Below, in pieces: positions 1-8,884 of a stretch of DNA of 64,000 nucleotides; position 1 is the stretch's first letter; every line of letters starts with the position of its first letter. The notes under the pieces are model-generated. The model saw only the letters and a list, made by a program, of their open reading frames with translations. It made no database searches and was not told where the DNA came from. The translations under genes and the position numbers were made by a program. Location: positions 62,001 through 126,000 of the forward strand of contig NZ_JZJL01000001.1 in assembly GCF_000971335.1 (NCBI RefSeq), given 5' to 3'. This DNA is from Chromobacterium vaccinii. GTDB lineage: Bacteria; Pseudomonadota; Gammaproteobacteria; Burkholderiales; Chromobacteriaceae.

Positions 1-246
1 AAGGCGGCCACCGTAATCGGCGCGCTGGCCGGCGGCTACGCCGGCAACCGGGTACAGGAAGGCATGCAGCAACGCGACCAAGTGACCGGCACCCGCACCA
101 TCTGCAACACTGAAGAAACAAAGACGGAGAAAATCGTCGGCTACAACGTGCGCTACTCGCTGGACGGCAAGACCGGCACCGTGCGCATGGACGAAAAGCC
201 GAAGGGCAAGACGCTGCCTGCCAAAGACGGCAAGCTGCTGATCTGA
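1..246 (+). CDS. Glycine-zipper outer-membrane protein, C-terminal part
   Basis: The 5' end lies outside the window. The visible 81 residues begin with a glycine-rich stretch (IGALAGGYAGN) typical of the glycine zipper 2TM domain of SlyB/PcpD/17-kDa-antigen lipoproteins. A soluble tail with one cysteine (RTICNTEE) and a short beta-rich domain ending KDGKLLI follows. Such proteins sit in the outer membrane and are thought to support envelope integrity. The signal peptide and lipobox cannot be seen here. A strong terminator follows directly. The family call is good; the exact member is unknown. Confidence 0.7.
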   Translation, partial: KAATVIGALAGGYAGNRVQEGMQQRDQVTGTRTICNTEETKTEKIVGYNVRYSLDGKTGTVRMDEKPKGKTLPAKDGKLLI

Positions 247-277
247 TCCCGGCGGATTGGCCTCAGCAAGAGACAAG

Positions 278-301
278 GCCCGGCATCGCCGGGCCTTTTT
301 C
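278..301 (+). terminator. Rho-independent terminator after the glycine-zipper gene
   Basis: GGCCCGGC and GCCGGGCC form a GC-rich stem with a minimal loop, followed by TTTTT. It lies about 35 bases after the stop codon at 246 and separates this gene from the convergent minus-strand gene. Confidence 0.85.
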
Positions 302-312
302 CATTCAAGGCC

Positions 313-1197
313 TCAGGCCGCGGCCCGCCTCGCCTCGCCGGCGCGCTGCCGTTCCGCCACCTTCTCCGCCGCCTCCGGCGGGCCGAACAGCAACACCAGC
401 CGGTCGCGCCAGCCATCGGCGCGCCAGGCCTCGGCCAGCATGTCGCGCCACTCCACCAGGCTGACCCACAGCGGATTGAAGCTGTTGACCAGCTTCACCG
501 TGCCATAGTCGCACGGGTCGCTGGCCAACTCCTCGGCATAGGTGCCGAACATCCGGTCCCAGACCACCAGCACGCCGGCGTAGTTGTGGTCGATGTAGCG
601 CGGGTTCTTGGCATGGTGGCCGCGATGTATCGAGGGCGTGTTGAACACGTACTCCAACCAGCCCAGCTTGGGCGAAGCCTGGGTGTGGACGAAGAACTGG
701 AAGGCCAGGTTGAGCAACACCACTCCCACCACCTGCTCGGGCGGGAAACCGACCCAGGCCAGCGGCAGCCAGAACGCCCACATGCCGGCCAGCGGATACA
801 TCAGGCTCTGACGGAAGGCGGTGGTGAAGTTCATCCGCGTCGAGCTGTGGTGGACGCTGTGCGCCGCCCACAGCCAACGCACGCGGTGGCTGACGCGGTG
901 GAACCAGTAATAGAGGAAATCCTGGCCGAGAAACAACAGCAAGAAACTGAGCCCGCTATCGGAAAAATCTAACAGCCGATGGTGCTGGTAGATCCAGCCG
1001 TACAGCGGCAGCACCAATACCCAGGCCAGCTTGTCCGCTCCCTGGTGCAGCAGGCCCAGCGCCGCGCTGCACAGCGAATCGCGCCAATTGTAGAGGCCAA
1101 GCCGGCCCTGGCGCCGGAACAGCCACAACTCCCAGGCGACGAACAGCAGGAATACCGGCGCCAGCGCCAGCAGGATCAATTCAATCGGAAATTTCAT
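313..1197 (-). CDS. Sterol desaturase / fatty acid hydroxylase superfamily membrane protein
   Basis: About 294 residues. N-terminal hydrophobic segments are followed by the histidine clusters of the di-iron hydroxylase/desaturase superfamily: HRVSHR, HSVHHSS and, further on, HRGHH with a later H (IDHNYAG). These eight or so histidines bind two irons in the family, which oxidises lipid C-H bonds at the membrane. The substrate cannot be told from sequence. I chose the ATG at 1197 (MKFPIELIL); an in-frame GTG 24 bases upstream is also possible. It is a single gene with its own upstream region and converges on the glycine-zipper gene. Confidence 0.8.
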   Translation of the reverse strand: MKFPIELILLALAPVFLLFVAWELWLFRRQGRLGLYNWRDSLCSAALGLLHQGADKLAWVLVLPLYGWIYQHHRLLDFSDSGLSFLLLFLGQDFLYYWFHRVSHRVRWLWAAHSVHHSSTRMNFTTAFRQSLMYPLAGMWAFWLPLAWVGFPPEQVVGVVLLNLAFQFFVHTQASPKLGWLEYVFNTPSIHRGHHAKNPRYIDHNYAGVLVVWDRMFGTYAEELASDPCDYGTVKLVNSFNPLWVSLVEWRDMLAEAWRADGWRDRLVLLFGPPEAAEKVAERQRAGEARRAAA

Positions 1198-1316
1198 CGC
1201 AGCCCGCCATAGAGCAAACACTTGATTGGAGTGTAAGCTCTATGCACGATGGGCTGTCAACCGCGGCAACCCGGCCGACACGCTTTCCCCGCCCGCTGTG
1301 GCGGGAAAACCATATG

Positions 1317-1351
1317 AAAAGCGGCCATCGCCCAACCGGGGAGATGGCCGC
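1317..1351 (-). terminator. Terminator after the GST gene
   Basis: On the minus strand GCGGCCATC pairs with GATGGCCGC and is followed by TTTT. It lies 40 bases beyond the GST stop codon. Confidence 0.75.
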
Positions 1352-1391
1352 CAAACCGCAAGACAGCCGCATGCCGCGGCCAGCGCATTGT

Positions 1392-2042
1392 TCAGTCGCG
1401 CCGGGCCATCAGCGCGGCCAGCGAGGCGTCGCGCTCGCTCCACACCCGCGCCACGCTGGGGCGCTCGCCCAGACGGCGCAGGTAGTCGCTACAGCCTTCC
1501 AGCCGCTGCGTCATGTCCTCGCCGAGAAAAGTCTGGCTCAGGCGCGCCACCACCGGCAGGATGCCGGCGGCGCTGAGATCGGCGAAGCTGAAGTCCTCGC
1601 CGGCCAGCCATGGGCGGCATTGCGCCAGCTTGGCCACCGCGCCGATGCCGCGCGCCAGCGCCTGGCGGATCTCCTCGCACTTCTCCGGCTCCGGCCGGGT
1701 GCCTTTCAGCATGTGGCGGATCAGCGGGCTGGCCGGCAGCATCACGTACAGCTCCAGCATCGCGGTCAGCTCGCGCGCCAGCGCCCGGCCGTTGGGCGTC
1801 GGCGGCAGCAGCGAGGCGGTGGGGTAGGCGTCCTCCAGCCACTCCAGGATCACCGTGGACTCGGCCAGCGGGTGGCCGTTGATCTCGACGAAGGGAATCT
1901 TGCCCATCGGGCTCTTTTCCAGCAGCTCGTCCTCTTGCGAAGGCGTCGTCACCACTTCCTGGAAATTGACCCCCTTCTCCAGCAAGGCGATCTTCACCTT
2001 GTTGTAGTAGGGAGACAGCGGAATACCGTGCAGTTTGATCAT
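1392..2042 (-). CDS. Glutathione S-transferase family protein
   Basis: 216 residues. The N-terminal thioredoxin-like domain begins MIKLHGIPLSPYYNKV. It contains the glutathione-binding KIPFVE and ES-TVILEWLE elements (cis-Pro after the K-I, then E-S for the gamma-glutamyl group). The remaining roughly 130 residues are the all-alpha GST domain. A serine in the SPYYNK turn may be the catalytic residue. These cytosolic enzymes conjugate or reduce substrates with glutathione; the substrate here is unknown. It is transcribed alone and ends in its own terminator. Confidence 0.85.
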   Translation of the reverse strand: MIKLHGIPLSPYYNKVKIALLEKGVNFQEVVTTPSQEDELLEKSPMGKIPFVEINGHPLAESTVILEWLEDAYPTASLLPPTPNGRALARELTAMLELYVMLPASPLIRHMLKGTRPEPEKCEEIRQALARGIGAVAKLAQCRPWLAGEDFSFADLSAAGILPVVARLSQTFLGEDMTQRLEGCSDYLRRLGERPSVARVWSERDASLAALMARRD

Positions 2043-2125
2043 GCCGACTCCAATAGCGATGGGTTCGTAAGCGCCGATGCGGGGCCAGGCATCGGCGCGC
2101 GGCCTACATCATCCAGCCTATTCCC

Positions 2126-3025
2126 TTATTTAGCCAGCGCCAGGCTCTTTTGCTGCAGCAATTGGCGGATCTGCGGCAGCATCTGCTGCGCCGCCTTCTC
2201 GCCCTCCAGGATGGCCTGGTTGCGGGCCTCGAACTCGGCCGAGCCGATATTCAGCACATTCGGGTGGATCACCACGTCGGCCTGCTTCAATTCCTGCGCC
2301 AGCGCCGAGCCGTTCATGATGCTCAGGCTCTGGTCCAGCATCGACAGGAAACCGGTGGCGCGGCCGGCCTTGGGGCGGCCGGTGATGTCGACGGCGATGA
2401 CGAACTGCGCGCCCATTTCGCGCGCGGCGCTGACCGGAACCGGGCTGACCAGGCCGCCGTCGACATAGCTCTTGCCGCCTATCTTCACCGGCAGGAACAC
2501 GTTGGGGATGCTGGCCGAGGCGCGCACCGCCTGGCCGGTGTTGCCAGTGCGGAACACTACCCGGCGGCCGGAATCCAGCTCGGTGGCCACCGCGGCGAAC
2601 GGCTTGCCCAGTTTTTCCAGCGGGCGGTTGCCCACCTGGGCATTGATCCAGTTCTGCAGCTTCTCGCCCTTGATCACTCCCTTGGTGGACAGCGTCCAGT
2701 CGGTGAGGTCGGCCTGGTCGAGCGCGATCGCGCGCTGCTGCAGCTGCATGCCGGTCAGGCCGGACGCGTACAGGCTGCCCACCACGCTGCCGGCGCTGGT
2801 GCCGACGATGATGTCCGGCGTGATGCCGGCGCCTTCCAGCACCTTGATCACGCCGATGTGGGCGAAGCCCTTCACCGCGCCGCCGCCCAGCGCCAGCGCG
2901 ATCCTGGGTTTCTGCAGCGGCTTGGCGACCTGGCCGCTGTCCGGCGGCGCGGCGCTCATGCAGGCGGATAATAGGGACGCGATCCCGGCCAGCAGCGCGG
3001 GACGTAGAATGCTCTTGCTAATCAT
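2126..3025 (-). CDS. Patatin-like phospholipase lipoprotein
   Basis: 299 residues. The signal peptide ends in a lipobox (LLSAC, Cys22), so this should be a lipid-anchored envelope protein. The patatin fold is clear: oxyanion motif GGGAVKGFAHIGV near residue 47, nucleophile elbow GTSAG near residue 79, and catalytic Asp in DGGL near residue 190. The family hydrolyses acyl chains of phospholipids with a Ser-Asp dyad (RssA/YchK-like group). It lies just downstream of a GNAT gene on the same strand, 15 bases after its stop, so the two are probably co-transcribed. Confidence 0.88.
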   Translation of the reverse strand: MISKSILRPALLAGIASLLSACMSAAPPDSGQVAKPLQKPRIALALGGGAVKGFAHIGVIKVLEGAGITPDIIVGTSAGSVVGSLYASGLTGMQLQQRAIALDQADLTDWTLSTKGVIKGEKLQNWINAQVGNRPLEKLGKPFAAVATELDSGRRVVFRTGNTGQAVRASASIPNVFLPVKIGGKSYVDGGLVSPVPVSAAREMGAQFVIAVDITGRPKAGRATGFLSMLDQSLSIMNGSALAQELKQADVVIHPNVLNIGSAEFEARNQAILEGEKAAQQMLPQIRQLLQQKSLALAK

Positions 3026-3040
3026 GATTGCATCGGTCTT

Positions 3041-3589
3041 TCAGACATCGGCGGCCGCCAGGACCGCCCCAACGGGCGCGGGGTCCAGCATCACGTAATT
3101 CAGATGCTTCGCGCCCTCCAATTCGAAATCGGTTTCGCCATGAACAGCCATGCCGATGCGGCGGTAGAAGGCGATCGCGCGTTCGTTGCCGTGCCACACC
3201 CTCAGCCACAAACGCGGCTGGCCGGGCTGCGCTGCAGCCCATTGACGCGCCGCCGCCATCAGCCGCCGCCCCAGGCCTTGTCCGGTATGGTTCTCCATCA
3301 GGTAAACCCGCTCCACCTCCGACGACGGGTCGTCGCAGCCGGCGCAGGCCTCATCCGATTTCAGCTGCGCATAAGCCAGCAGATGGCCGTTCTTCTCCAT
3401 CACCAGCAGCTGGCGCGCCGGATCGGCGATCAAGGCCGCCATCTTTTCCGGCGTGAATTCCGTCAGCACATAGTCGGCCAACGCCTGGCGGATGCCGTCG
3501 ATGGCATAGGTGCTCAGCCACACCTGGATGGACAGCGCGGCGAGAGAAGCCGCGTCGCCCGGACGCGCGGGACGGATTTCCAACTCCAT
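3041..3589 (-). CDS. GNAT family N-acetyltransferase
   Basis: 182 residues. The acetyl-CoA binding motif A is seen as VERVYLMENHTGQGLGRRLM (consensus Q/RxxGxG/A). It is followed by the WLRVWHGNERAIAFYRRIG segment typical of motif B. The N-terminus is EIRPARPGDAASL, as in many GNATs. It should transfer an acetyl group from acetyl-CoA to an amine; the substrate is not predictable. It lies between bioC and the patatin gene on the same strand with short gaps, so it may be the distal part of the bioH-bioC transcript. Confidence 0.88.
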   Translation of the reverse strand: MELEIRPARPGDAASLAALSIQVWLSTYAIDGIRQALADYVLTEFTPEKMAALIADPARQLLVMEKNGHLLAYAQLKSDEACAGCDDPSSEVERVYLMENHTGQGLGRRLMAAARQWAAAQPGQPRLWLRVWHGNERAIAFYRRIGMAVHGETDFELEGAKHLNYVMLDPAPVGAVLAAADV

Positions 3590-3627
3590 GGCTAACTTTC
3601 TTTAAGTTGCGCGGCGGCGGTCCGCCG

Positions 3628-4533
3628 TCAGGGCTTGGGTGCCTTCTTGACGAATTCGATCACCTGGCGGCCGTCGTCGATCATCTTGGCCAGCTTCTTT
3701 TCGGTGCCCTTCCACGCGTGGCCGTACACCACCTCGTAGCTGGCCGGCAGCTTGCCGTCGCGGCGGTGCCGCTCGTACGCGGCCTCCACCTTGCGCCAAG
3801 CCTGCTTGCCCATCAGGCCGCGGCCGCGGCCGGCGGTGGCATTGTGCGCGCCTATCGCTTTCAGGTCGCGCATCACCGCGCGGGCGTCGTCGTAGGTCAG
3901 CGCGATTTTTTCCATGTCCATCACCGGCTCGGCGAAACCGGCGCGCATCAGCGCGTCGCCGATGTCGTGCATGTCGATGAACTGGTTGACGTGGGTGGCG
4001 CCGTCCACGCCGGCGAAGGCGTCGCGCAGTTCGAACAGCGTGTCCGGCCCCAACGTGGAAAACATCAGCATGCCGTCCGGCTTCAGCACCCGGCGCATCT
4101 CGGCGAACATCCGGTCCGGCTCGTTGATCCATTGAATGGTCAGATTGGACCAGATCATGTCGACGCTGGCGTCGGCCAAGGGCAGTTTTTCGATGTCGGC
4201 GTTGATCTGCCACGGCTGGCTGGGCTTGAACAGCTTCTTCAGCAAGCCGTCGCCGGATCGGCCGCGCTCTCGCGAGGCCTGCAGCATCGCGTGCGCCAGG
4301 TCCAGCTCGATCACCCGCGCCTGCGGATAACGCCGCCGCAACTCGGCCGAGCCGTAGCCGGTGCCGGCGCCGGCGTCGAGGATCACCGCCGGCTGATGCT
4401 TGATGTAATCCAGCCGTTCCGCCATGCGGTCGGACACTTCGCGCTGCAGCACCGCGGCGGAATCGTAGCTGGCCGCGGCCTTTTCGAACGAGGCGCGCAC
4501 GCGCGCCTTGTCGGTGTAAAACGCTTCACTCAT
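3628..4533 (-). CDS. bioC: Malonyl-[acyl-carrier protein] O-methyltransferase BioC
   Basis: 301 residues. It is a class I SAM methyltransferase with motif I ILDAGAGTGYGS near residue 51, and the BioC-typical N-terminus (KARVRASFEKAAASYDSAA) and FSTLGPDTLFEL segment. BioC methylates the free carboxyl of malonyl-ACP so that fatty-acid synthase can build pimeloyl-ACP for biotin. Its ATG overlaps the bioH stop codon (ATGA), so the two are translationally coupled, as expected for enzymes that open and close the same pathway step. Confidence 0.92.
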   Translation of the reverse strand: MSEAFYTDKARVRASFEKAAASYDSAAVLQREVSDRMAERLDYIKHQPAVILDAGAGTGYGSAELRRRYPQARVIELDLAHAMLQASRERGRSGDGLLKKLFKPSQPWQINADIEKLPLADASVDMIWSNLTIQWINEPDRMFAEMRRVLKPDGMLMFSTLGPDTLFELRDAFAGVDGATHVNQFIDMHDIGDALMRAGFAEPVMDMEKIALTYDDARAVMRDLKAIGAHNATAGRGRGLMGKQAWRKVEAAYERHRRDGKLPASYEVVYGHAWKGTEKKLAKMIDDGRQVIEFVKKAPKP

Positions 4534-5294
4534 GCCTGGGTTTCCAGATGCTCGGCAAGCGCGCGCACGAAATCCTGCTCATGGGACAGGAAGGGCGCGT
4601 GCGACGCCTGCGGGAATTCGTAAAGGACGGCGTCGGGCAGCGACTCGGCCAGCCAGCGGCCGGCGCCGATCGGGGTGATCGCGTCGCGCGCGCCGTAGAA
4701 CAGCGCGGTCGGGCACTGGATGCGGCCGGCCAGCGCGCGCGCGTCGGCCTCCAGCAGCAGCTGCAGCGCCGGCAGCAGGCCTTGCGGCCGGCCATGGGAG
4801 AACAATTCGCCGCGCAGCGCCTTCAACGTGTCGCGCGCCGCCGGCGCGCCCATCATCTGCAAGGCGAGGAAGCGCTCCAGCGTCTGCTCGAACGCGCCGT
4901 CCAGGCTCTGGGCGACGGCTTCTATCGATTTGCGCTCTTGCGCGTGCGGCCAGGTTTCGTCGCGGACGAAACGCGGGCTGGTGGCCACCAGCGCCAGGCT
5001 TTTCACCTGGGCCGGATGGCGGGCGGCCCAGTGCTGGGCGATCAGGCCGCCGAGCGACCAGCCCACCACCTGCGCCGGCAACGGGAATTGGGCCGCGAGC
5101 AGATCGGCCACCGCGTCGGCGTCGAAGCGTTGCAGCGCCGGCGACGCGCCGTGGCCCGGCAGATCCACCAGGTGGACGCAGAAACGCGTCGCCAGTTGTT
5201 CGGCCACCCGGGCGAACACGCCGCCGTGCAGCCCCCAGCCGTGCAGCATGACCACGTCCGGTCCCTGGCCCTGCGTTTCGACAAACAGATTCAT
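4530..5294 (-). CDS. bioH: Pimeloyl-[acyl-carrier protein] methyl ester esterase BioH
   Basis: 254 residues with an alpha/beta-hydrolase fold. The oxyanion segment is VVMLHGWGLHGGVF, the nucleophile elbow GWSLGG near residue 79, the acid in GARDAITP and the final His in FPQASHAPFLSH. BioH cleaves the methyl ester that BioC installed once pimeloyl-ACP is complete. The gene overlaps bioC by 4 bases and follows a small methyltransferase gene 24 bases upstream. The BioC neighbour makes BioH much more likely than a generic esterase. Confidence 0.92.
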   Translation of the reverse strand: MNLFVETQGQGPDVVMLHGWGLHGGVFARVAEQLATRFCVHLVDLPGHGASPALQRFDADAVADLLAAQFPLPAQVVGWSLGGLIAQHWAARHPAQVKSLALVATSPRFVRDETWPHAQERKSIEAVAQSLDGAFEQTLERFLALQMMGAPAARDTLKALRGELFSHGRPQGLLPALQLLLEADARALAGRIQCPTALFYGARDAITPIGAGRWLAESLPDAVLYEFPQASHAPFLSHEQDFVRALAEHLETQA

Positions 5295-5318
5295 GAACAG
5301 TCAAATTGGGCGAAAACG

Positions 5319-5936
5319 CTATTTTCGCAAGAGTACGATGCGAAGGAAACCTCCGAAGCCGGCATCTTCGTCGTGAAAAGGTTGCAGTTTGGTAACCGAA
5401 ACGATGTCGCCCAGCCGGCGGTTGATGTCGGTGGCGATGGCGCGCGCCAGCAGATTGCCGGCGCGCCGCCACAGCGGCGCCCGCCCGCCGTCGGCCAGAA
5501 ACTTGTCGAACACCGCCACCCGGCCGCCCGGCTTCAGCACCCGCTCCACCTCCAGCAGGCAGGCCCGCGGATTGGGAACCACCGCCAGCGTCAGATGCAG
5601 CGCCACCGCGTCGAAGCTCGCGTCGGGAAAGTCCAGCTTCTGTCCGTCCATCACCCTGGCGTCCACCTCCATGCCCAGCTTGGCCGCGCGCTCGCGCAGC
5701 CGCGCCAGCATCGCCGGCGCGATGTCTATCGCAGTGATATGGCGGCAGCGCACCAGGAAATCCAGGTCCAGGCCGGTGCCTGCGCCGACCAGCAGCAAGC
5801 GCTCGTCCGGCTGCGGGTTGAGCAGGCCGATCGAGCGGCGGCGGTGGCGGGCGAAGCCCTGCGCCACCTTGTCGTACACCGGCGCGTACAGATCGTAACG
5901 CCAGCGGTTGAAGCGGTTCGCGCACTCACGCCACAC
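5319..5936 (-). CDS. Class I SAM-dependent methyltransferase
   Basis: 205 residues. The SAM-binding glycine motif is LLLVGAGTGLDLDF near residue 47, followed by the acidic residue in TAIDIAPAML and a DASFDAVALHLTL motif, then VLKPGGRV. The sequence resembles PmtA/UbiE-like small-molecule or lipid methyltransferases; the substrate is unknown. The GTG start at 5936 overlaps the end of the upstream GGDEF-EAL gene by 11 bases. The stop lies 24 bases before bioH, so it sits inside a compact transcript with bioH-bioC. Confidence 0.82.
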   Translation of the reverse strand: MWRECANRFNRWRYDLYAPVYDKVAQGFARHRRRSIGLLNPQPDERLLLVGAGTGLDLDFLVRCRHITAIDIAPAMLARLRERAAKLGMEVDARVMDGQKLDFPDASFDAVALHLTLAVVPNPRACLLEVERVLKPGGRVAVFDKFLADGGRAPLWRRAGNLLARAIATDINRRLGDIVSVTKLQPFHDEDAGFGGFLRIVLLRK

Positions 5937-8769
5937 GGTCCGGCTCCCTGCCGAGGCGCGCCAGCTTGTCCCAGTCCAGCGCCCAGGCCGGCGCCGGCTT
6001 CGCGAAATAGAAGCCCTGCAGCATGCCGCAGCCCATTTCCTTCAGCATCGCCTGCTGGCTGGCGGTCTCCACCCCCTCGGCCACCACGTCCAGGTCCAGC
6101 GCGCGCGCCAGCGCCAGGATGGCGCGGACGATGGCCACCGACTCCTGCTTGCGATCCAGGTCGAACACGAAGGACTGGTCTATCTTCAGCACGTCGAAAC
6201 GATAGCGGTGCAGATAGGACAGCGCCGAATAGCCGGTGCCGAAATCGTCCAGCGCCAGCCTGACGCCCAGACCGTGCAGCGCCTGCATCGCGGTGGCGGC
6301 GGCCTCGGGCTGGTCGATCAGCGCGCTCTCGGTGATTTCCAGATGCAGCATCGCCGGCGGCAGCTGGTAATGGGCGATGCGCTCGCCTATCCAGCCGACC
6401 AGGTCCGGGTCGCGGAAATTGGCCGACGACAGGTTGATGTGCAGCGCGCAGTCCTCGTCCACCCGCCCCTCGGCCCGCCAGGCCCGCAGCTGGGCGCAGG
6501 CGGCGTTGATCATGTAGCGGTCCAGCCGGGTGATCAGTCCGCTCTCCTCGGCCACCGGCAGGAACACGCCCGGCGACACCAGCCCGCGCTGCGGATGCTG
6601 CCAGCGCACCAGCGTCTCGAAGCCTGCCAGCTCGCCGGTGGCGGCGGAAATGAAAGGCTGGTAGTAGGGCAGCAGCTGGCCCTCCTCCTCCAGCGCGCGC
6701 CGAAGCTCGGTCTCCAGCGCCAGCTGGTCGGCCTGGTCTATCCGCAGCTGGTGGCTGAACAAGGTGTAGCCCTGGCGGCCCTGCTGCTTGGTGCAGTACA
6801 TCGCGTGGTCGGCGTCGCGCAGCAGGTCGTCGGCCTGGCGGTAGTGCGCGCGGTCGGCCAGCACCACGCCGACGCTGGCGGTGGAGAACACCTCGCGACC
6901 TGCCAGGATCACCGGCCGCTCGAACTCGCTGACGATGCGGCGGGCGATGATCTCGCACTCGTCCACCGCGTCCATGCCGAACATCAGCACCGCGAACTCG
7001 TCGCCGCCTAGCCGCGCGAGGAAATCGTAATGGCGCAGGCAGGCGCGGATGCGCGCCCCCGCCTCGAACAGCAGGTGGTCGCCGGCCAGATGGCCCAGCG
7101 TGTCGTTGACCAGCTTGAAGCGGTCCAGGTCGATGAACACCACGGCGAAGCGGTCGCCGCCGTCGAGGTAGGCGTCCCAGGCGCGGCGCAGCGCCTTGGA
7201 GAAATAATTGCGGTTGGGCAGCTTGGTCAGCGGATCGTGCAGGCTGTCGAACTCCAGCTGGGCGTTGACCGCGTCCAGCTCGCTGGTGCGCTCGCGCACC
7301 CGCTGCTCCAGGTCGGCGTAGGCCTGCTGCAGGCTCTCCAGCGCGCGCACCCGAGCCAGCGCGGCGCCGATATGGTTGGCCACGAACTCCAGCACCTCCT
7401 GGTCCCGGTAGCCGTACACCACCTCGCCGTCGTAGCTCTGCACCGCCAGCACGCCCAGCAGCTCGTGGTCGCAATACAGCGGCACGCCCAGCCAGCTCTT
7501 GGGCGGCATCTCCCCTTCCTCCGCCGCGACGCCCGGCAAGCTGCCGTACGGATCCAGCAGCAGCGGCCGCCCGCTGTGCAGCACCTGCTCGATCAGGCCC
7601 TTGCCGGGCTTGCGCGCCCGCAGCGACGACGCGTATTCGTCGGCGCAATAAGGGAAGCTGATCAGGTCGCTGCCCATGTCGTACAACGCCACCACGCAGT
7701 TGCGCGCCGCCACCATCTCCAGCAACAGCCGGTGCAGGCCGCTGAGAAACGCCTCCAGCGACAGGCTGGTATTGGACAATTCGGCGATGCGGAACAGCAC
7801 CTCCTGAAATTTCTCCGCGCGCTTGCGGCCAGCCACCTCGGCGCGCAGGCGCGCGTTGGCGCCCTCCAGCTCGCTGGTGCGCAGCGCCACCTGCCGCTCC
7901 AGCCGGCCATGGTACAGCACGCGGTCCAGCACGAACCCGACATGGCGGGCGGCGAACATGAACCACTGCTGTTCGGCCGATGTCGGCATCGGCTGGTCAT
8001 CGTACACCTGCAGCACCACCGCGCCGATCAGCTCGTCGGCCGCGTTGGCCAGCGGCGCGCCCATCCAGAAAGCCGGCAGCTGCGCCGGAGGCGCCAGCGC
8101 CTCCTGCCGGCACAATTCCTCGATGCGCTCCCCGGTCAGCACCACCGGCGCGCCCCCGCGCATCAGCCAGGCGGTCAAGGACGCATGGGGGCCGGCCAAC
8201 GGAAAGATCCGCTCCGGATCCGGCGGCGACGGATCGCGCCGGTCGACGTAGAACGGGAAGTGGAACGCGGAGCAGTCCTCGTCGTACAGCGCGATGCCGA
8301 AATTGTCGGCGTCCAGCAGACGCTGCATCAACCGGTGCAGCCGCGGCAACATGCGCTCCAGCGCCGGACACTCGCCGGCCAGCAGACTGATTTCCAGCAT
8401 CGTCTCATTGGCGGCGCGCGCGGCCGCCTGCTCGGCCCGCAACGCGTCGCACTGCAGATGGCCGGCCAGCAGCGCCGCCACGGTCTCCAGCTGCGCCGGC
8501 GGCGCGCCCCGCCACACCAGCCATCCCAAGGATTGGCCCCCCGCCCGCAGCGCTTGCGCGCCCGCGCCTGCCGGCAGCGACTCTCCCGCGGACAAGGTCT
8601 CGCCGTCGGGCAGGCCGTCGGCATCGCCGAACGCCGCCAGCCGCCGCCACGCCGCCCCGTTCCGTCCCCATGCGGCCGCCGCGCTCAAACCGCCCAGGCC
8701 TTGCAATAACGACAAAGCGCGGGCCGCGGCCCGTTCCGGATCGTCCAGATATTCTGCCGTGCTCTTCAT
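5926..8769 (-). CDS. GAF-GAF-GGDEF-EAL cyclic-di-GMP signalling protein
   Basis: About 947 residues from the ATG at 8769. That start lies just after the bioF terminator; a start farther upstream would fall inside that terminator. Two GAF-like sensory domains (roughly residues 130-300 and 330-490) are followed by a GGDEF domain near residue 588 (RLGGDEFAVLMFG) with a product-inhibition RxxD site (RHYD) five residues before it. A C-terminal EAL domain follows, with signature ETLVRW near residue 717 and the later DDFGTGYS and KIDQSFV motifs. Both c-di-GMP synthase and phosphodiesterase residues appear intact, so the net activity is open. No membrane segment is evident. Confidence 0.9.
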   Translation of the reverse strand: MKSTAEYLDDPERAAARALSLLQGLGGLSAAAAWGRNGAAWRRLAAFGDADGLPDGETLSAGESLPAGAGAQALRAGGQSLGWLVWRGAPPAQLETVAALLAGHLQCDALRAEQAAARAANETMLEISLLAGECPALERMLPRLHRLMQRLLDADNFGIALYDEDCSAFHFPFYVDRRDPSPPDPERIFPLAGPHASLTAWLMRGGAPVVLTGERIEELCRQEALAPPAQLPAFWMGAPLANAADELIGAVVLQVYDDQPMPTSAEQQWFMFAARHVGFVLDRVLYHGRLERQVALRTSELEGANARLRAEVAGRKRAEKFQEVLFRIAELSNTSLSLEAFLSGLHRLLLEMVAARNCVVALYDMGSDLISFPYCADEYASSLRARKPGKGLIEQVLHSGRPLLLDPYGSLPGVAAEEGEMPPKSWLGVPLYCDHELLGVLAVQSYDGEVVYGYRDQEVLEFVANHIGAALARVRALESLQQAYADLEQRVRERTSELDAVNAQLEFDSLHDPLTKLPNRNYFSKALRRAWDAYLDGGDRFAVVFIDLDRFKLVNDTLGHLAGDHLLFEAGARIRACLRHYDFLARLGGDEFAVLMFGMDAVDECEIIARRIVSEFERPVILAGREVFSTASVGVVLADRAHYRQADDLLRDADHAMYCTKQQGRQGYTLFSHQLRIDQADQLALETELRRALEEEGQLLPYYQPFISAATGELAGFETLVRWQHPQRGLVSPGVFLPVAEESGLITRLDRYMINAACAQLRAWRAEGRVDEDCALHINLSSANFRDPDLVGWIGERIAHYQLPPAMLHLEITESALIDQPEAAATAMQALHGLGVRLALDDFGTGYSALSYLHRYRFDVLKIDQSFVFDLDRKQESVAIVRAILALARALDLDVVAEGVETASQQAMLKEMGCGMLQGFYFAKPAPAWALDWDKLARLGREPDRVA

Positions 8770-8811
8770 GTCGTTATCGTAGTACGGGACGCCGAGAAAG
8801 TCCGCAGCCAG

Positions 8812-8841
8812 ACAAAAGCCCGGGGCAAATGCCCCGGGCTT
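8812..8841 (-). terminator. Terminator after bioF
   Basis: On the minus strand AAGCCCGGGGC pairs with GCCCCGGGCTT across a 4-base loop and is followed by TTTTGT. It separates bioF from the GGDEF-EAL gene. Confidence 0.85.
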
Positions 8842-8884
8842 GAACGTTTTCATGTGGCGCGGACGCCTTCCGCCACGCCAGGCT

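Noticed and set aside
5926-8853. Longer version of the GGDEF-EAL protein starting at 8853
   Set aside because: The extra codons would be translated from inside the bioF terminator hairpin; the ATG at 8769 follows it.
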